A stretch of 45,202 nt of DNA from Acidobacteriota bacterium (GTDB lineage: Bacteria > Acidobacteriota > Vicinamibacteria > Vicinamibacterales > UBA2999), in contig JACPTI010000049.1 in the NCBI GenBank assembly GCA_016192845.1, positions 1-45,202 of the forward strand. Direction: 5' to 3'. Positions 34,001 to 42,932 of this stretch are shown one piece after another. The notes under the pieces were generated by a model. That model saw only the letters and a list, made by a program, of their open reading frames with translations. It had not been told where the DNA came from and made no database searches. The stretch's first letter is position 1. Each line of letters opens with the position of its first letter. A program made the translations under genes and the position numbers.

Positions 34001-34085
34001 GATCACGAAACACCGAGACACCGAGGCACCGAGATTAAATTCTTCTCGGTGTCTCGGTGTCTCGGTGTCTCGGTGTTCCGTGATC
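34001..34085. repeat. CACCGAGA/TCTCGGTG inverted repeat after frr
   Basis: The left arm GATCACGAAACACCGAGACA continues to 34033; the right arm runs from 34045 (CTCGGTGTCTCGGTGTCTCG) to TTCCGTGATC at 34085. It is built of 8-bp ACACCGAG units, three on the left and four on the right, with a short AT-rich loop. It lies between the convergent frr and pfkA genes and could act as a bidirectional terminator. Confidence 0.85.
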
Positions 34086-34105
34086 GTAATCGGTGCCCAG
34101 TGCCC

Positions 34106-35188
34106 TCAATCCCCGAAGGACACTCCCATTGCCCGGGCCGTGTGAATCAGGTCGTAGTCGAGCGGCACGGTCCTGATCTTTCCCACGACCTCGCCGAGCG
34201 GCACCGGCACGATGTCCGGCGGGTGGTTCGCGACCATCATGCCGAACTGGCCGGCCAGGAGCAGCTCCACCGCTTTGCCACCGAAGCGGGTGGCCAGCGT
34301 GCGGTCGAACGCCGTCGGCGCGCCGCCGCGCTGCAGGTGCCCCAGCACGACGTAACGCGTCTCCTTCCCGGTGCGCGCCTCCAACTCCTTGGCGACGCGC
34401 ATGCCGGCGCCGCCGAGTCGCTCGGGCTGGTTGCCGCGCGCTTCCTGCAGGAGCGACACCTGCCCTCCTTTCGGCCGCGCGCCTTCCGCCACGACGACGA
34501 TGCTGAAGCGCGCACCCCAGGCGTCGCGGTCGCGGATGCACTGCGCCACCTGGTCGAGGTCGTACGGAATCTCGGGAATCAGGATCACGTCGGCGCCGCC
34601 CGCCACGCCGCCGTGCAGCGCGATCCAGCCGGCGTAGCGCCCCATCACCTCGACGACGAGGATGCGGCGGTGCGCCTCCGCGGTCGTGTGCAGGCGGTCG
34701 ATCGCCTCCATGGCGAAGCTGACGGCGGTGTCGAAGCCGAACGAGCTGTTGGTCGCGACGATGTCGTTGTCGATCGTCTTCGGTACACCGACGAGCGGGA
34801 TGCCCTTCTTGAAGAATTCGTACGAGATCGAAAGGGTTCCATCGCCGCCGATGCAGACGAGCGCGTCGAGGCCGGTGCGGTGGAACATCTCGAGTACCCG
34901 CTCGGCGTAGTCGAAGGTCCCTTCGGGCGTCGTGATCGGCTCGAGGAACGGATTGCCGCGGTTGACCGTCCCGAGGATCGTGCCGCCGAGCCGGAGGATG
35001 CCGGTCACGTCGCGCGGCGTCAGTCGGCGTGATTTTTCCGGATAGATCAGCCCGTCGAAGCTGTCCTCCAGGCCGATGACCTCGACCCCGGCGTTGTGCG
35101 CCGCCTTGACGACGGCCCGGATGACCGCGTTCAGACCCGGGGCGTCGCCGCCGCCGGTAAGCACGCCGATTTTCTTCAGAGAAGGCAT
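34106..35188 (-). CDS. pfkA: 6-phosphofructokinase
   Basis: A 360-residue glycolytic kinase. ATG 35188 gives MPSLKKIGVLTGGGDAPGLN; an upstream extension is not conserved. CIGGDGTLSISYEF and GVPKTIDNDIVATNSSFGFD are the phosphoryl-donor and catalytic loops, VEVMGRYAGWIALHGG and the LGHLQRGGAPTAFDR effector/substrate segment follow. Gly in GGDG fits ATP rather than PPi as donor, while Lys in PKTIDND is the residue found in PPi-type and clade-X ATP enzymes. Donor is thus probably ATP, not certain. Confidence 0.93.
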   Translation of the reverse strand: MPSLKKIGVLTGGGDAPGLNAVIRAVVKAAHNAGVEVIGLEDSFDGLIYPEKSRRLTPRDVTGILRLGGTILGTVNRGNPFLEPITTPEGTFDYAERVLEMFHRTGLDALVCIGGDGTLSISYEFFKKGIPLVGVPKTIDNDIVATNSSFGFDTAVSFAMEAIDRLHTTAEAHRRILVVEVMGRYAGWIALHGGVAGGADVILIPEIPYDLDQVAQCIRDRDAWGARFSIVVVAEGARPKGGQVSLLQEARGNQPERLGGAGMRVAKELEARTGKETRYVVLGHLQRGGAPTAFDRTLATRFGGKAVELLLAGQFGMMVANHPPDIVPVPLGEVVGKIRTVPLDYDLIHTARAMGVSFGD

Positions 35189-35317
35189 CAGTGTGGGGAC
35201 TACGGGCTGCAGGCGCCGAGCGTTCGAGTATAGCAGGCAGGTCTTTCCGCGCGTTGCGGCCCCGATCCCCGGAGTGTTAGACTGAGTGTTCTGGCAGTCT
35301 TCAACGGGGCCGGATAG

Positions 35318-35346
35318 TTGGCACGTTCGCTCCGCCGGTGACAATC
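35318..35346 (+). promoter_or_regulatory. Possible promoter of tRNA-Ala
   Basis: TTGGCA (35318-35323), 17-bp spacer, ACAATC (35341-35346), eight bases before the tRNA 5' end. The -10 is weak, but the position fits. Confidence 0.35.
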
Positions 35347-35354
35347 CTTCGCGT

Positions 35355-35430
35355 GGGCGGCTAGCTCAGCTGGGAGAGCGCTGCGTTCGCAATGCAGAGG
35401 TCAGGGGTTCGATCCCCCTGCCGTCCACCA
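35355..35430 (+). tRNA. tRNA-Ala (anticodon CGC)
   Basis: A 76-base cloverleaf. The acceptor stem is GGGCGGC/GCCGTCC and contains the G3-U70 pair that marks alanine tRNAs. The D arm is GCTCAGCTGGGAGAGC, the anticodon stem is CTGCG/TGCAG with loop TTCGCAA (anticodon CGC, codon GCG), and the T arm is AGGGGTTCGATCCCCCT. CCA is encoded at 35428-35430. Confidence 0.95.
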
Positions 35431-35515
35431 ACCTTCCTCGGCAATTCTGGACTTATCAGCCCGGCGATCGAGGCCGTGCTGGCCGCCCAGCCGCGCGTAC
35501 ACGCCGGGTCTTGCG

Positions 35516-38500
35516 CTACTCGCTGTCGATCGCTTCCCGTACTTTGGCGGCCAGTTCGTCCGGCGTAAACGGTTTTCGTAGAAACCGCCCCATCGACTCG
35601 ACGAACGTGAGATCGGGGATGCTGCCGCCCGTATAACCCGAGACGAAGAGCACCCGGAGGCGTTTTCGTGCCGCCCTCAACTGAGACCAGACGTCCGTCC
35701 CGGACATGCCCGGCATGATCACGTCGCTGAGCAGCAGATCGATGGGCCCGTCATGCTGCTTCGCGACACTCAGGGCCTCCGTTCCGCTGCTCGCTTCCAG
35801 CACGCCGTACCCGTGCCGCCGCAAGATTCTTTTCATCAGGCAGCGAACCCCCTCATCGTCTTCGACAATCAGGACCGTCTCGTGGCCTCCCCTCGGCAGC
35901 TCCGGCTGACCGCTTACCTGTCTGTCATCCAGAGTTCCCGCCGTCGCAGGCAGATAGATGCGGAACGTCGTGCCAAGTCCAGGCTCGCTCTCGACCCAAA
36001 TCGCGCCTCCGCTCTGCTTGACGAAGCCATACACCATCGACAGGCCCAGCCCTGTCCCTTTTCCCGGATCTTTGGTGGTGAAGAACGGCTCGAAGATCCG
36101 GGCTTTGATGTCGGGAGACATCCCGTGACCGGTGTCGCGGACCTCGAGCAGGACGTACGAACCCGCTGCCGGCAATGCCAGACGTCGCGCCTCCTTCCGA
36201 TCGACCTTGGCGTTGGCGGATGCCAGCGTCAGGACGCCTCCACCGGGCATGGCATCCTGGGCATTCAATGCGAGGTTCAAGAGCATCTCCTGCAACTGCG
36301 CGGGGTCGACGCTGACGGGGCTGAGCGTCGGCTCCTGCTCCATCGCGATCTCGATGTGTTCGCGGATGACCCGCCTCAGCATCCGTTCGCTGTCGGACAC
36401 CAGTGCGTTGAGATCGATGACCCGTGGCTGCAGCACCTGCTTCCGGCCGAACGCGAGCAGGCGCGCGGTCATGGACGCCGCCCGGTCTGAGGCGTACTTG
36501 ATCTCCTGTAGATCAGTGACGGTGCCGGGATCTTCCTTCAGCTTGTCGAGCAGCAGCTCCGTATAGCCGGCAATCGCCGTCAGAATATTGTTGAAATCGT
36601 GCGCGATGCCGCCGGCGAGCTGGCCGACCGCTTCCATCTTCTGCGCCTGCCGGAGCTGCGCCTCGAGGCTCTTTCGTTCGGTCACGTCCAGTCCGATGGA
36701 AAAGAAGCTGACGATCCGGCCTTCCTCGTTCAGAACCGGCGTGATGGTCTCTTCCATGGTGAAGAGGGATCCGTCCTTCCGCCGATTGCGGATTTCGCCG
36801 CTCCACTTCTGGCCCGATCGGATCGTCTGCCAGAGCCGGGTGTAGAGGTCGGGGTCTTCGGCGCCAGACTTGAGGAGCTTCGGGGTGCGCCCGATCGCCT
36901 CGCTGGCCGAGTAGCCTGTCACACGCTCGAACGCGCGGTTGATGTACGTGATGACACCCTCGGATGTCGTGATGAAGATGGGGCCGACCGCGTCCTCCAC
37001 GATCGAGAGGAGGCGCGCGCGTTGTTCCTCGGTCAAACGGCGTTCGGTCATGTCGGTGACCATGACCAGCGTGCCGAGCCGGTTTCCCTCGTCGTCGACC
37101 ACAGGATTCGCCGCCACGAGCGCGTAACACGGCTGCCCGTTGGGGCGCTGGCATCGCAGCTCCGCGCGCTCGACAGCGCCAGTCGTCAGCCACCGTCGCA
37201 GGAGCGATCGTTCCGTGGGGTCGGGAATGAAGTCGAGAAACGAGTGCCCGGTCATATTGGCGGCGTCCGTGCCCAGTAGTTCCGCCATCTGTCGGTTGGC
37301 GTACTCGATGCGCCCCTCTGCATTCAGGAGGCAGATTCCCTCACTGGCGGTTTCGACAATGCGGCGATAGCGTGCTTCGCTGAGCTCCAACGCCCACGTT
37401 GTCTGGGCGCCCTGAATCGCGACCGACGCCTGCCCGGCCATCGTGACGAAGAAGGCCAGATCCTCGTCACTGAACGTCCGCGGCCGGGTGGTCAGGACGT
37501 GCAGGACGCCTATGAGCCTGCCGTGCACCTCCAGCGGTATCCCGAGATAGGAGACGAGCTTGTGCTTCCGCGCGACCTCCCGATACATCCGCACGCGGGG
37601 GTCCAGCATCACGTCGGCGATGTACATGGGCTCGTGCCGATCCTGGAACCAGTGGAGGAGAAAGTCCGCGATGACGAACGCTTCCTTGTCTACATAGGTG
37701 CCGTTGGGCAGCCGCATGACGAAGACGCTTGCCTTCGTCTCCTGTTCGGACAGGAGACTGATCGCCGCGGCGTCTGCGCCAAGCTCGGAGGGAAGCCGAT
37801 CGAGGACGCCCCGGAGAATCTGCGGCAGGTTAAGCCGCTGGATGATAGAGGCGTCCACTTCACGGAGCGCCCGCAGCCGGACCAGTCGCTCCGTCGCCTG
37901 CCGGTAGGCGCGAGCATGATCGATCGCAAGACTCAACGGGACGGCCAGGCGCCGGACGAGCCGCACGTGATCGGCATCGAAGGCGTCACACCTGCGGGCA
38001 CACAGCAGGAGCGCGCCGAGCCACTCGTCAGCCTTGCCGTCCGCCGCGGTCGGGAGCGAGAGCGGCGCCGTGACGAGGCTCTGAATGCCCTCTGCCTTCA
38101 TGAACCCCGGCATGCGACCGTGCGCGCTCAGAGGTTCGTGGATGACCGTATGGGTGGTGAACAGCTCCGGCGCTTCGCCGGCTGGAAAGCTCATGATGTG
38201 CGCCCGCAGGCCATCGGGGAGGTGCCGCCAGTCCTTCAAGACGAGACGCTGGTTCTCCACGAGGAACGCCGCGGCAACATCACTCTTGAGTCTCGCCCTC
38301 ACCTCGTCGAGCACGGCGGCCAGCCGCTGCTCCACGGCCGGTGTCTCAATCAGCCTTCCCAGGACAAGAGCGTAGAAATCCAGCTCGTCCCGCTGGCGTG
38401 ACAGGTCGTGCTCACGACGCCGGCGCTCCTCCACCATCTGGTTGAACGCGGCTGTGAGCGTCGCCAGCTCGTCGTCGGTCACAATGGGCACCGGCATCGA

Positions 38501-39136
38501 ATAATCAGCGGCTTCGACCCGCCGGGCCCCAGCCTCGAGTAATTTGACCTGGCGAACAATGACGTACTTGGTCAAGACGACACCCGCACCCAGCAGGAGC
38601 AGATTGAGCAGGAACGCGCCTGCGAAAGCGCCCAGCACGATCTGTCGACGTTCGCGGCGCAGTTGTTCAAACCGCAAAAGCAGGTCGTTGAACACCAAAA
38701 CGAGAGTCTGCAGTGAAGGGGTGAGGCGCCCGATCGCGTCTCGCCGCTCGGGAAGGGATACCGGCAGCGACAGGAGCGAAGGACGCAACCCATCCCACAA
38801 AAGCCGGATCTGCCGGACGTCCGATTCCAGTCCCGCCGGTGCCCGCGGCACGTTCCGCCCGTCGACCGCGCCACCCGTCTCGAGCGCTCGAAGGGCAGTC
38901 TCGAACGAGGCCACGGTGGCCTCCAGCCCTCCGAGATCGACCCCGGGATCCAGCGCGGTCACGAGCTGGGTGACCATCTGCTGGCCGAGCAAGCGCTGGC
39001 GGCCGGCCACGTTGATGAACGACGGATCGTCAACCGTCTCGCGGACATACCAAACGGCGACGCCGAGGGCCAGGAGCGACCCACACGTGGCGAGAATCAA
39101 CAGGACGCCTACCTTGCGTGCGATCGTCATCCTCAT
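35516..39136 (-). CDS. Hybrid sensor histidine kinase with PilJ-type, HAMP, GAF, PAS and receiver domains
   Basis: A 1206-residue membrane kinase. ATG 39136 follows AGGAG and gives MRMTIARKVGVLLILATCGS, the first transmembrane helix. The periplasmic part carries FINVAGRQRLLGQQMVTQLV, a PilJ/NarX-type motif. A second helix at ~185-205 leads to a HAMP domain. Two GAF-like domains (~260-420 and ~430-580) and two PAS domains (~595-710, ~720-835) follow. The phospho-acceptor His (~845) is in GGIAHDFNNILTAIAGYTEL. The ATPase has NLALNAQDAM, RDTGHGM and GKGTGLGLSMVYGFV. A C-terminal receiver has Asp ~1137 in LLLSDVIMPGMSG. It has no obvious output regulator nearby. Its signal is unknown. Confidence 0.93.
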   Translation of the reverse strand: MRMTIARKVGVLLILATCGSLLALGVAVWYVRETVDDPSFINVAGRQRLLGQQMVTQLVTALDPGVDLGGLEATVASFETALRALETGGAVDGRNVPRAPAGLESDVRQIRLLWDGLRPSLLSLPVSLPERRDAIGRLTPSLQTLVLVFNDLLLRFEQLRRERRQIVLGAFAGAFLLNLLLLGAGVVLTKYVIVRQVKLLEAGARRVEAADYSMPVPIVTDDELATLTAAFNQMVEERRRREHDLSRQRDELDFYALVLGRLIETPAVEQRLAAVLDEVRARLKSDVAAAFLVENQRLVLKDWRHLPDGLRAHIMSFPAGEAPELFTTHTVIHEPLSAHGRMPGFMKAEGIQSLVTAPLSLPTAADGKADEWLGALLLCARRCDAFDADHVRLVRRLAVPLSLAIDHARAYRQATERLVRLRALREVDASIIQRLNLPQILRGVLDRLPSELGADAAAISLLSEQETKASVFVMRLPNGTYVDKEAFVIADFLLHWFQDRHEPMYIADVMLDPRVRMYREVARKHKLVSYLGIPLEVHGRLIGVLHVLTTRPRTFSDEDLAFFVTMAGQASVAIQGAQTTWALELSEARYRRIVETASEGICLLNAEGRIEYANRQMAELLGTDAANMTGHSFLDFIPDPTERSLLRRWLTTGAVERAELRCQRPNGQPCYALVAANPVVDDEGNRLGTLVMVTDMTERRLTEEQRARLLSIVEDAVGPIFITTSEGVITYINRAFERVTGYSASEAIGRTPKLLKSGAEDPDLYTRLWQTIRSGQKWSGEIRNRRKDGSLFTMEETITPVLNEEGRIVSFFSIGLDVTERKSLEAQLRQAQKMEAVGQLAGGIAHDFNNILTAIAGYTELLLDKLKEDPGTVTDLQEIKYASDRAASMTARLLAFGRKQVLQPRVIDLNALVSDSERMLRRVIREHIEIAMEQEPTLSPVSVDPAQLQEMLLNLALNAQDAMPGGGVLTLASANAKVDRKEARRLALPAAGSYVLLEVRDTGHGMSPDIKARIFEPFFTTKDPGKGTGLGLSMVYGFVKQSGGAIWVESEPGLGTTFRIYLPATAGTLDDRQVSGQPELPRGGHETVLIVEDDEGVRCLMKRILRRHGYGVLEASSGTEALSVAKQHDGPIDLLLSDVIMPGMSGTDVWSQLRAARKRLRVLFVSGYTGGSIPDLTFVESMGRFLRKPFTPDELAAKVREAIDSE

Positions 39137-39598
39137 TGCGCCGAGGGCTCCTGTAGGCTCGAGGGGTCGCATGCCGGAGCGTTCGGCCGGTCTCGTGGTG
39201 TAGTGGCTGGCACCTCGCGATCGAACGGCCAGCTCCGCGTGAAACGGCTTATCTTATCGCCGTTGCGTGACGCCTCGCTGCTCGGCGCCATCGTGCTGCT
39301 GGCGCTTTACCGGATGTTTATCGGACGGCGGTACATCGCCGGACCGCAGGCGGACACGGCGCACGTCACGAGGGCGCACAAATCACACGCCGCAGACAGG
39401 CTCTTGTGGCGGGCTGATTCCTGGAACCCGCCGCCGGCTCAACCGTGGTTGGACCGCTATACGGCTCCACACGAGAATTTTGTACCCGCCGTGACAAGCC
39501 GTATAGCGGTCCTAGGCGAAGCCCTTGGCTGGTTGAGTACAGGGAAAGGTGCAGGGCACAATGCACCAGGGGCGTGCATTCGCGCGCGCCGGTGACTC
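39137..39598. other. Gene-free region with a long perfect inverted repeat
   Basis: Between the divergent hybrid kinase and PHP genes. A 130-codon open frame on the plus strand (39203-39595) has no recognisable domain, no clear ribosome site and reads through the inverted repeat at 39451-39512, so I do not call it a gene. Confidence 0.5.
39451..39512. repeat. Perfect 16-bp inverted repeat (GGACCGCTATACGGCT)
   Basis: GGACCGCTATACGGCT (39451-39466) and its exact complement AGCCGTATAGCGGTCC (39497-39512), separated by 30 bases. It lies ~87 bp upstream of the PHP gene. It could be a regulatory palindrome pair, a stem-loop in the leader, or the remains of a mobile repeat. Confidence 0.8.
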
Positions 39599-40900
39599 GT
39601 GCCTATTGACGTAACCACCTCCCGCGTCCCGTTGGGGCGGGCGCACCTGCTCGCTTCGTCCGTCATCCGCGAAGCGCGCCGGGCCGGCCTCGGCGCCGAC
39701 GCCATCGCGACCGTCGGCAGCCTGCGTCGATGTGTGCCCGCCGTCGGCGACGTGGCCCTCCTGGCCGTCGTGCCCGCTGCCCGCCAGACGCAGGTCCTGA
39801 ACGCGTTCTCCCGGCTTCCGATCGTGGTCACGGTGACTGCCAGGGAGACGTCCAGCGTCAGCGTGGAGACGCTGCGCGGCCCCGTGACCCTCCACCTGAC
39901 GGACCCGGACCAGGCCGGCGCGGCGCTCGTCTGGCACACAGGGTCCCGCGCACACGTGACGCAACTGCAGGCGCGGGCCGAACGGCTCGGCGTCCGGTTT
40001 GCCGGCGGACACGTCGCGCGCGCAACCGGCGCCGGCGTCTCCTGCGCGTCGGAGCAGGACGTGTATGCCCTGCTGGACCTCCCCTATATCGCCCCCGAGC
40101 TCCGCAGCGGCGACGGCGAGATCGAGGCCGCGGGCGAGGGACGCCTGCCCCGGCTCGTCTCGGAGCTCGACATCCGCGGCGATCTCCACATGCACAGCAC
40201 CTGGAGCGACGGGCGGAACACCATCGCCGACATGGTGAGCGCCGCCCGGCAGCTCGGCTACGAGTACATCGCCATTACGGATCACTCCGAGCGCGCCTGG
40301 TCGTCGCGCAAGCTGGCCGCCGCCGACGTCGACCGGCAGCGCGAGGAGATCGACGCGGTGCGCGCACAGGCACGAGGCATCGAGGTGCTGCACGGGATCG
40401 AGGTCGACATCATGCACGACGGCAGCCTCGACTTTGACGACGAAGTGCTGGGCCGGTTCGACATCGTGCTGGCGTCGCTGCACGACGACGGCGGGCACGG
40501 ACGCGCGCGCCTCACCGAGCGCTACCTGCGGGCGATCCATCACCCGCTCGTCAACATCATCACCCACCCGACGAACCGGGTGCCCGGCTACTCCGACGGC
40601 TACGCGCTCGACCTCGAGGCGCTCTGGGCGGCGGCAGCCGAGACCGGGACCGCGATGGAAATCGACGGCGCGCCCGGCCATCTCGATCTGGACGGCCTGC
40701 TCGCTCGACGCGCCGCCTCCGCCGGCGTCACGCTCGAGGTCGGCAGCGACAGCCACGGCGTCGACGCGCTGGGCCGCCAGATGCAGTTCGGCGTCGGCAC
40801 CGCGCGGCGCGGCTGGATCGAGCCGCGGCACGTCCTGAACACGCGCAGCGCCGCCGACGTGCGTGCGTTCATCGAGCGAAAGCGCACGCGTGGCTCATAG
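39599..40900 (+). CDS. PHP-domain phosphoesterase with decayed PolX-type polymerase half
   Basis: A 433-residue protein. Residues ~190-425 form a complete PHP domain with metal ligands in DLHMHSTWSDG (H197, H199), ITDHS (H229), HGIEVD (E268), ASLHDD (H295), ITHPTNR (H323) and GSDSHG (D384, H386). Residues ~10-185 match the palm/thumb part of bacterial DNA polymerase X: GSLRRCVPAVGDVALLAV replaces the usual GSxRRxxxxxGDxD, so the second catalytic Asp is Ala53. The N-terminal helix-hairpin-helix part is absent; family PolX has ~570 residues. It is thus likely a 3'-5' exonuclease or phosphatase without polymerase activity. It overlaps the next gene by 11 bp. Confidence 0.88.
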   Translation: MPIDVTTSRVPLGRAHLLASSVIREARRAGLGADAIATVGSLRRCVPAVGDVALLAVVPAARQTQVLNAFSRLPIVVTVTARETSSVSVETLRGPVTLHLTDPDQAGAALVWHTGSRAHVTQLQARAERLGVRFAGGHVARATGAGVSCASEQDVYALLDLPYIAPELRSGDGEIEAAGEGRLPRLVSELDIRGDLHMHSTWSDGRNTIADMVSAARQLGYEYIAITDHSERAWSSRKLAAADVDRQREEIDAVRAQARGIEVLHGIEVDIMHDGSLDFDDEVLGRFDIVLASLHDDGGHGRARLTERYLRAIHHPLVNIITHPTNRVPGYSDGYALDLEALWAAAAETGTAMEIDGAPGHLDLDGLLARRAASAGVTLEVGSDSHGVDALGRQMQFGVGTARRGWIEPRHVLNTRSAADVRAFIERKRTRGS

Positions 40901-42932
40901 AATCACCGCCGCCGCGGCTGTCGCGACCGTCGCCTTCTGGGCCTATACGCAGACGCTGCTCCCCGGCGTCGATCTCGGAGACACCGGAGGCTTCCAGGCC
41001 GCCGTGCTCTGGCCGGAGGTCAGCGCCCGGCAGGCGTACCCGCTCTACTACGCGCTCGCGCGACCGTTCGTCGCGGCGGCGAGCCCCGGCAATCCCGCGC
41101 GCGCGCTCAACCTGTTTTCCGCCGTCTGGGCCGCCGTCGCCGTTGGCTTGTTGACGCTCCTGTGCGCCTCGGTCACGCGCTCGCTTGCCGCCGGCACCGC
41201 CGCCGGACTCCTGCTCGCCTTCTCGTACACGTTCTGGACGCAGGCGGTGATTGCCGAGGTGTACACGCTGCATCTCGCGCTCGTGTCCGCCTCCCTGCTG
41301 GCGCTCTACGCCTACGCCGCTCGTCCCACGCGAGGAAGGCTCCTGCTCTTCTACGGCATCTACGCCGCGGGATTCGGCAACCACCTCGCGATGATTCTGC
41401 TGCTGCCGGCGTGTGCGATGTTCCTGCTCCAGACGGCGCGGGGGTGGCGCGACCTGCTGCGGCCGCGGCTCGTGCTGGCGGCACTCGCGATTGCCTTGCT
41501 CGCCGCGCTGCAGTACGCGCCGAATTTCATGGCCGTGTGGGCGTCGCTGACCGCACCGGCGTCGTGGAGCGAGCGGCTCGCCTCCTTCTGGTTCGATACG
41601 ACCAAGCAGGACTGGCGGGCCACGATGGTCTTCGGCGTCCATCCCGCGGAAACGGCCGACCGCCTCGCGATGTGGTGGTTCGACGCGCGACAGCAGTTCG
41701 GCGTCGTCGGCATCGCTCTGGCGCTCGTCGGGATCGGGCACCTCTGGCGGACGGCACTCCCCTGGGCCGTGCTGGCGCTCAGTACCTACGTGCTGAACAC
41801 ACTCTTTGCGCTTACGTACAACGTTGGGGATTCGCATGTCTTCTTCCTGCCCGGACATCTGGTCACGGCGTTCTGCGCGGGAGCGGGCGCGGCTGGCGCC
41901 ATACGCGTATGGGGCGAGCCTTGCCAGGCTCGCCCGGCGGACCTGACAAGGTCCGCCCTACGACTGATGGTGGTTGTCCTCGTTCTCGCCTACGCCGGCT
42001 GGCGCGGATGGACGACCTGGCCGGCCGCCGACCGCCATCTGGATCGCCGCGGCGAGCAGCTCATCGCGCAGCTTGCGGCCGGTCTCAGCGATCGGAACGC
42101 GCTGCTCGTCGCGCAGATGAACTGGCAGCTCGAGAACGTGCTGCTGTACACGGCGCGGTACCTGCGTCCCGATCTCGTGTGGGCGCGGCTCGGCGACGTG
42201 ATGCCACACTGGCCGTTCCTCGTCGACGACAACCATCGCCTCGGGCGCGACCTCGTCCTCACGCCACAGGCGGCTGCCGAGGTCCTGGCCGCCTACGGGC
42301 CTTCGTTTCCGGTCGTGGAAGATCCGGCATTGGCGGTGACCCCGTTTCCCGAAGCCGCGGCCCAGGTTCCACGCGGCATGCCGTACGTTCTTGGTATCCT
42401 CACGCCGCCGGCCGAGCATCCCCTGGATGACGAGACGCTCGGCGCCGCACTCGACGCGCTGACCGGGGGGAACGTCCCGGCGCGCACGCCGGGCGCCTAC
42501 GAGGTGTTTGCCGGCGTCGCCGGCGAGCGGCCGCAGATCTACCGTGGCGCCGATCACCCGTTCACGCTGCGGTTCCGCGTGCTCGACGAGCCGCTCACGG
42601 TCCGCCTCGACGCGTGGCTTCCGTTCGACACCTTCCGCCGCGCCGGATTCGGCCACGTGCTGCGCGGACGCGACCACATCCTGATCGTCGAGCGCGGGGT
42701 GAGCCTGGTCTGGCTCAGCCCGGACGGCCGGCCGTCGCCGCCGTTCTACGCCGCGAGCGACTTCGCGCGGCAGCCACGCTACCGTGTCCCTGCGGCTACA
42801 CTTCAGCTGGCCTCTTCCGGGCCGACCGCGCGCGGTCGCTCTCTTTTTGAAGAGATGCGATTGGCGCGGACCTTGAACAGGGGACCAGGATCCAACGATG
42901 GTGAGGACAGCCATTCTCGCCCTTCTCCTTAG
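40890..42932 (+). CDS. DUF2723 membrane protein
   Basis: A 680-residue polytopic membrane protein. GTG 40890 overlaps the PHP stop and gives MAHRITAAAAVATVAFWAYT. PGVDLGDTGGFQAAVLWPEV is the conserved first periplasmic loop of DUF2723, with the acidic pair seen in GT-C-type glycosyltransferases. TFWTQAVIAEVYTLHLALV and GNHLAMILLLPA are further family blocks. About 10 helices cover residues 1-400; the C-terminal ~280 residues are soluble. The role may be protein O-mannosylation or glycolipid transfer (inference). Residues ~342-356 are encoded by a double-hairpin repeat. The end overlaps lolA by 35 bp. Confidence 0.85.
   Translation: MAHRITAAAAVATVAFWAYTQTLLPGVDLGDTGGFQAAVLWPEVSARQAYPLYYALARPFVAAASPGNPARALNLFSAVWAAVAVGLLTLLCASVTRSLAAGTAAGLLLAFSYTFWTQAVIAEVYTLHLALVSASLLALYAYAARPTRGRLLLFYGIYAAGFGNHLAMILLLPACAMFLLQTARGWRDLLRPRLVLAALAIALLAALQYAPNFMAVWASLTAPASWSERLASFWFDTTKQDWRATMVFGVHPAETADRLAMWWFDARQQFGVVGIALALVGIGHLWRTALPWAVLALSTYVLNTLFALTYNVGDSHVFFLPGHLVTAFCAGAGAAGAIRVWGEPCQARPADLTRSALRLMVVVLVLAYAGWRGWTTWPAADRHLDRRGEQLIAQLAAGLSDRNALLVAQMNWQLENVLLYTARYLRPDLVWARLGDVMPHWPFLVDDNHRLGRDLVLTPQAAAEVLAAYGPSFPVVEDPALAVTPFPEAAAQVPRGMPYVLGILTPPAEHPLDDETLGAALDALTGGNVPARTPGAYEVFAGVAGERPQIYRGADHPFTLRFRVLDEPLTVRLDAWLPFDTFRRAGFGHVLRGRDHILIVERGVSLVWLSPDGRPSPPFYAASDFARQPRYRVPAATLQLASSGPTARGRSLFEEMRLARTLNRGPGSNDGEDSHSRPSP
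41912..41957. repeat. Double hairpin repeat inside the DUF2723 gene
   Basis: Two adjacent perfect hairpins: GGGCGAGCCT-TGCC-AGGCTCGCCC (41912-41935) and GGCGGACCT-GACA-AGGTCCGCC (41936-41957). Their regular structure and inverted symmetry look like a dispersed intergenic element. It is read in frame as WGEPCQARPADLTRSAL, a polar stretch between two membrane helices. Confidence 0.85.

Noticed and set aside
39203..39595. A 130-codon plus-strand open frame upstream of the PHP gene
   Set aside because: No domain, no signal peptide, no good ribosome site, and it crosses a perfect inverted repeat; judged non-coding.
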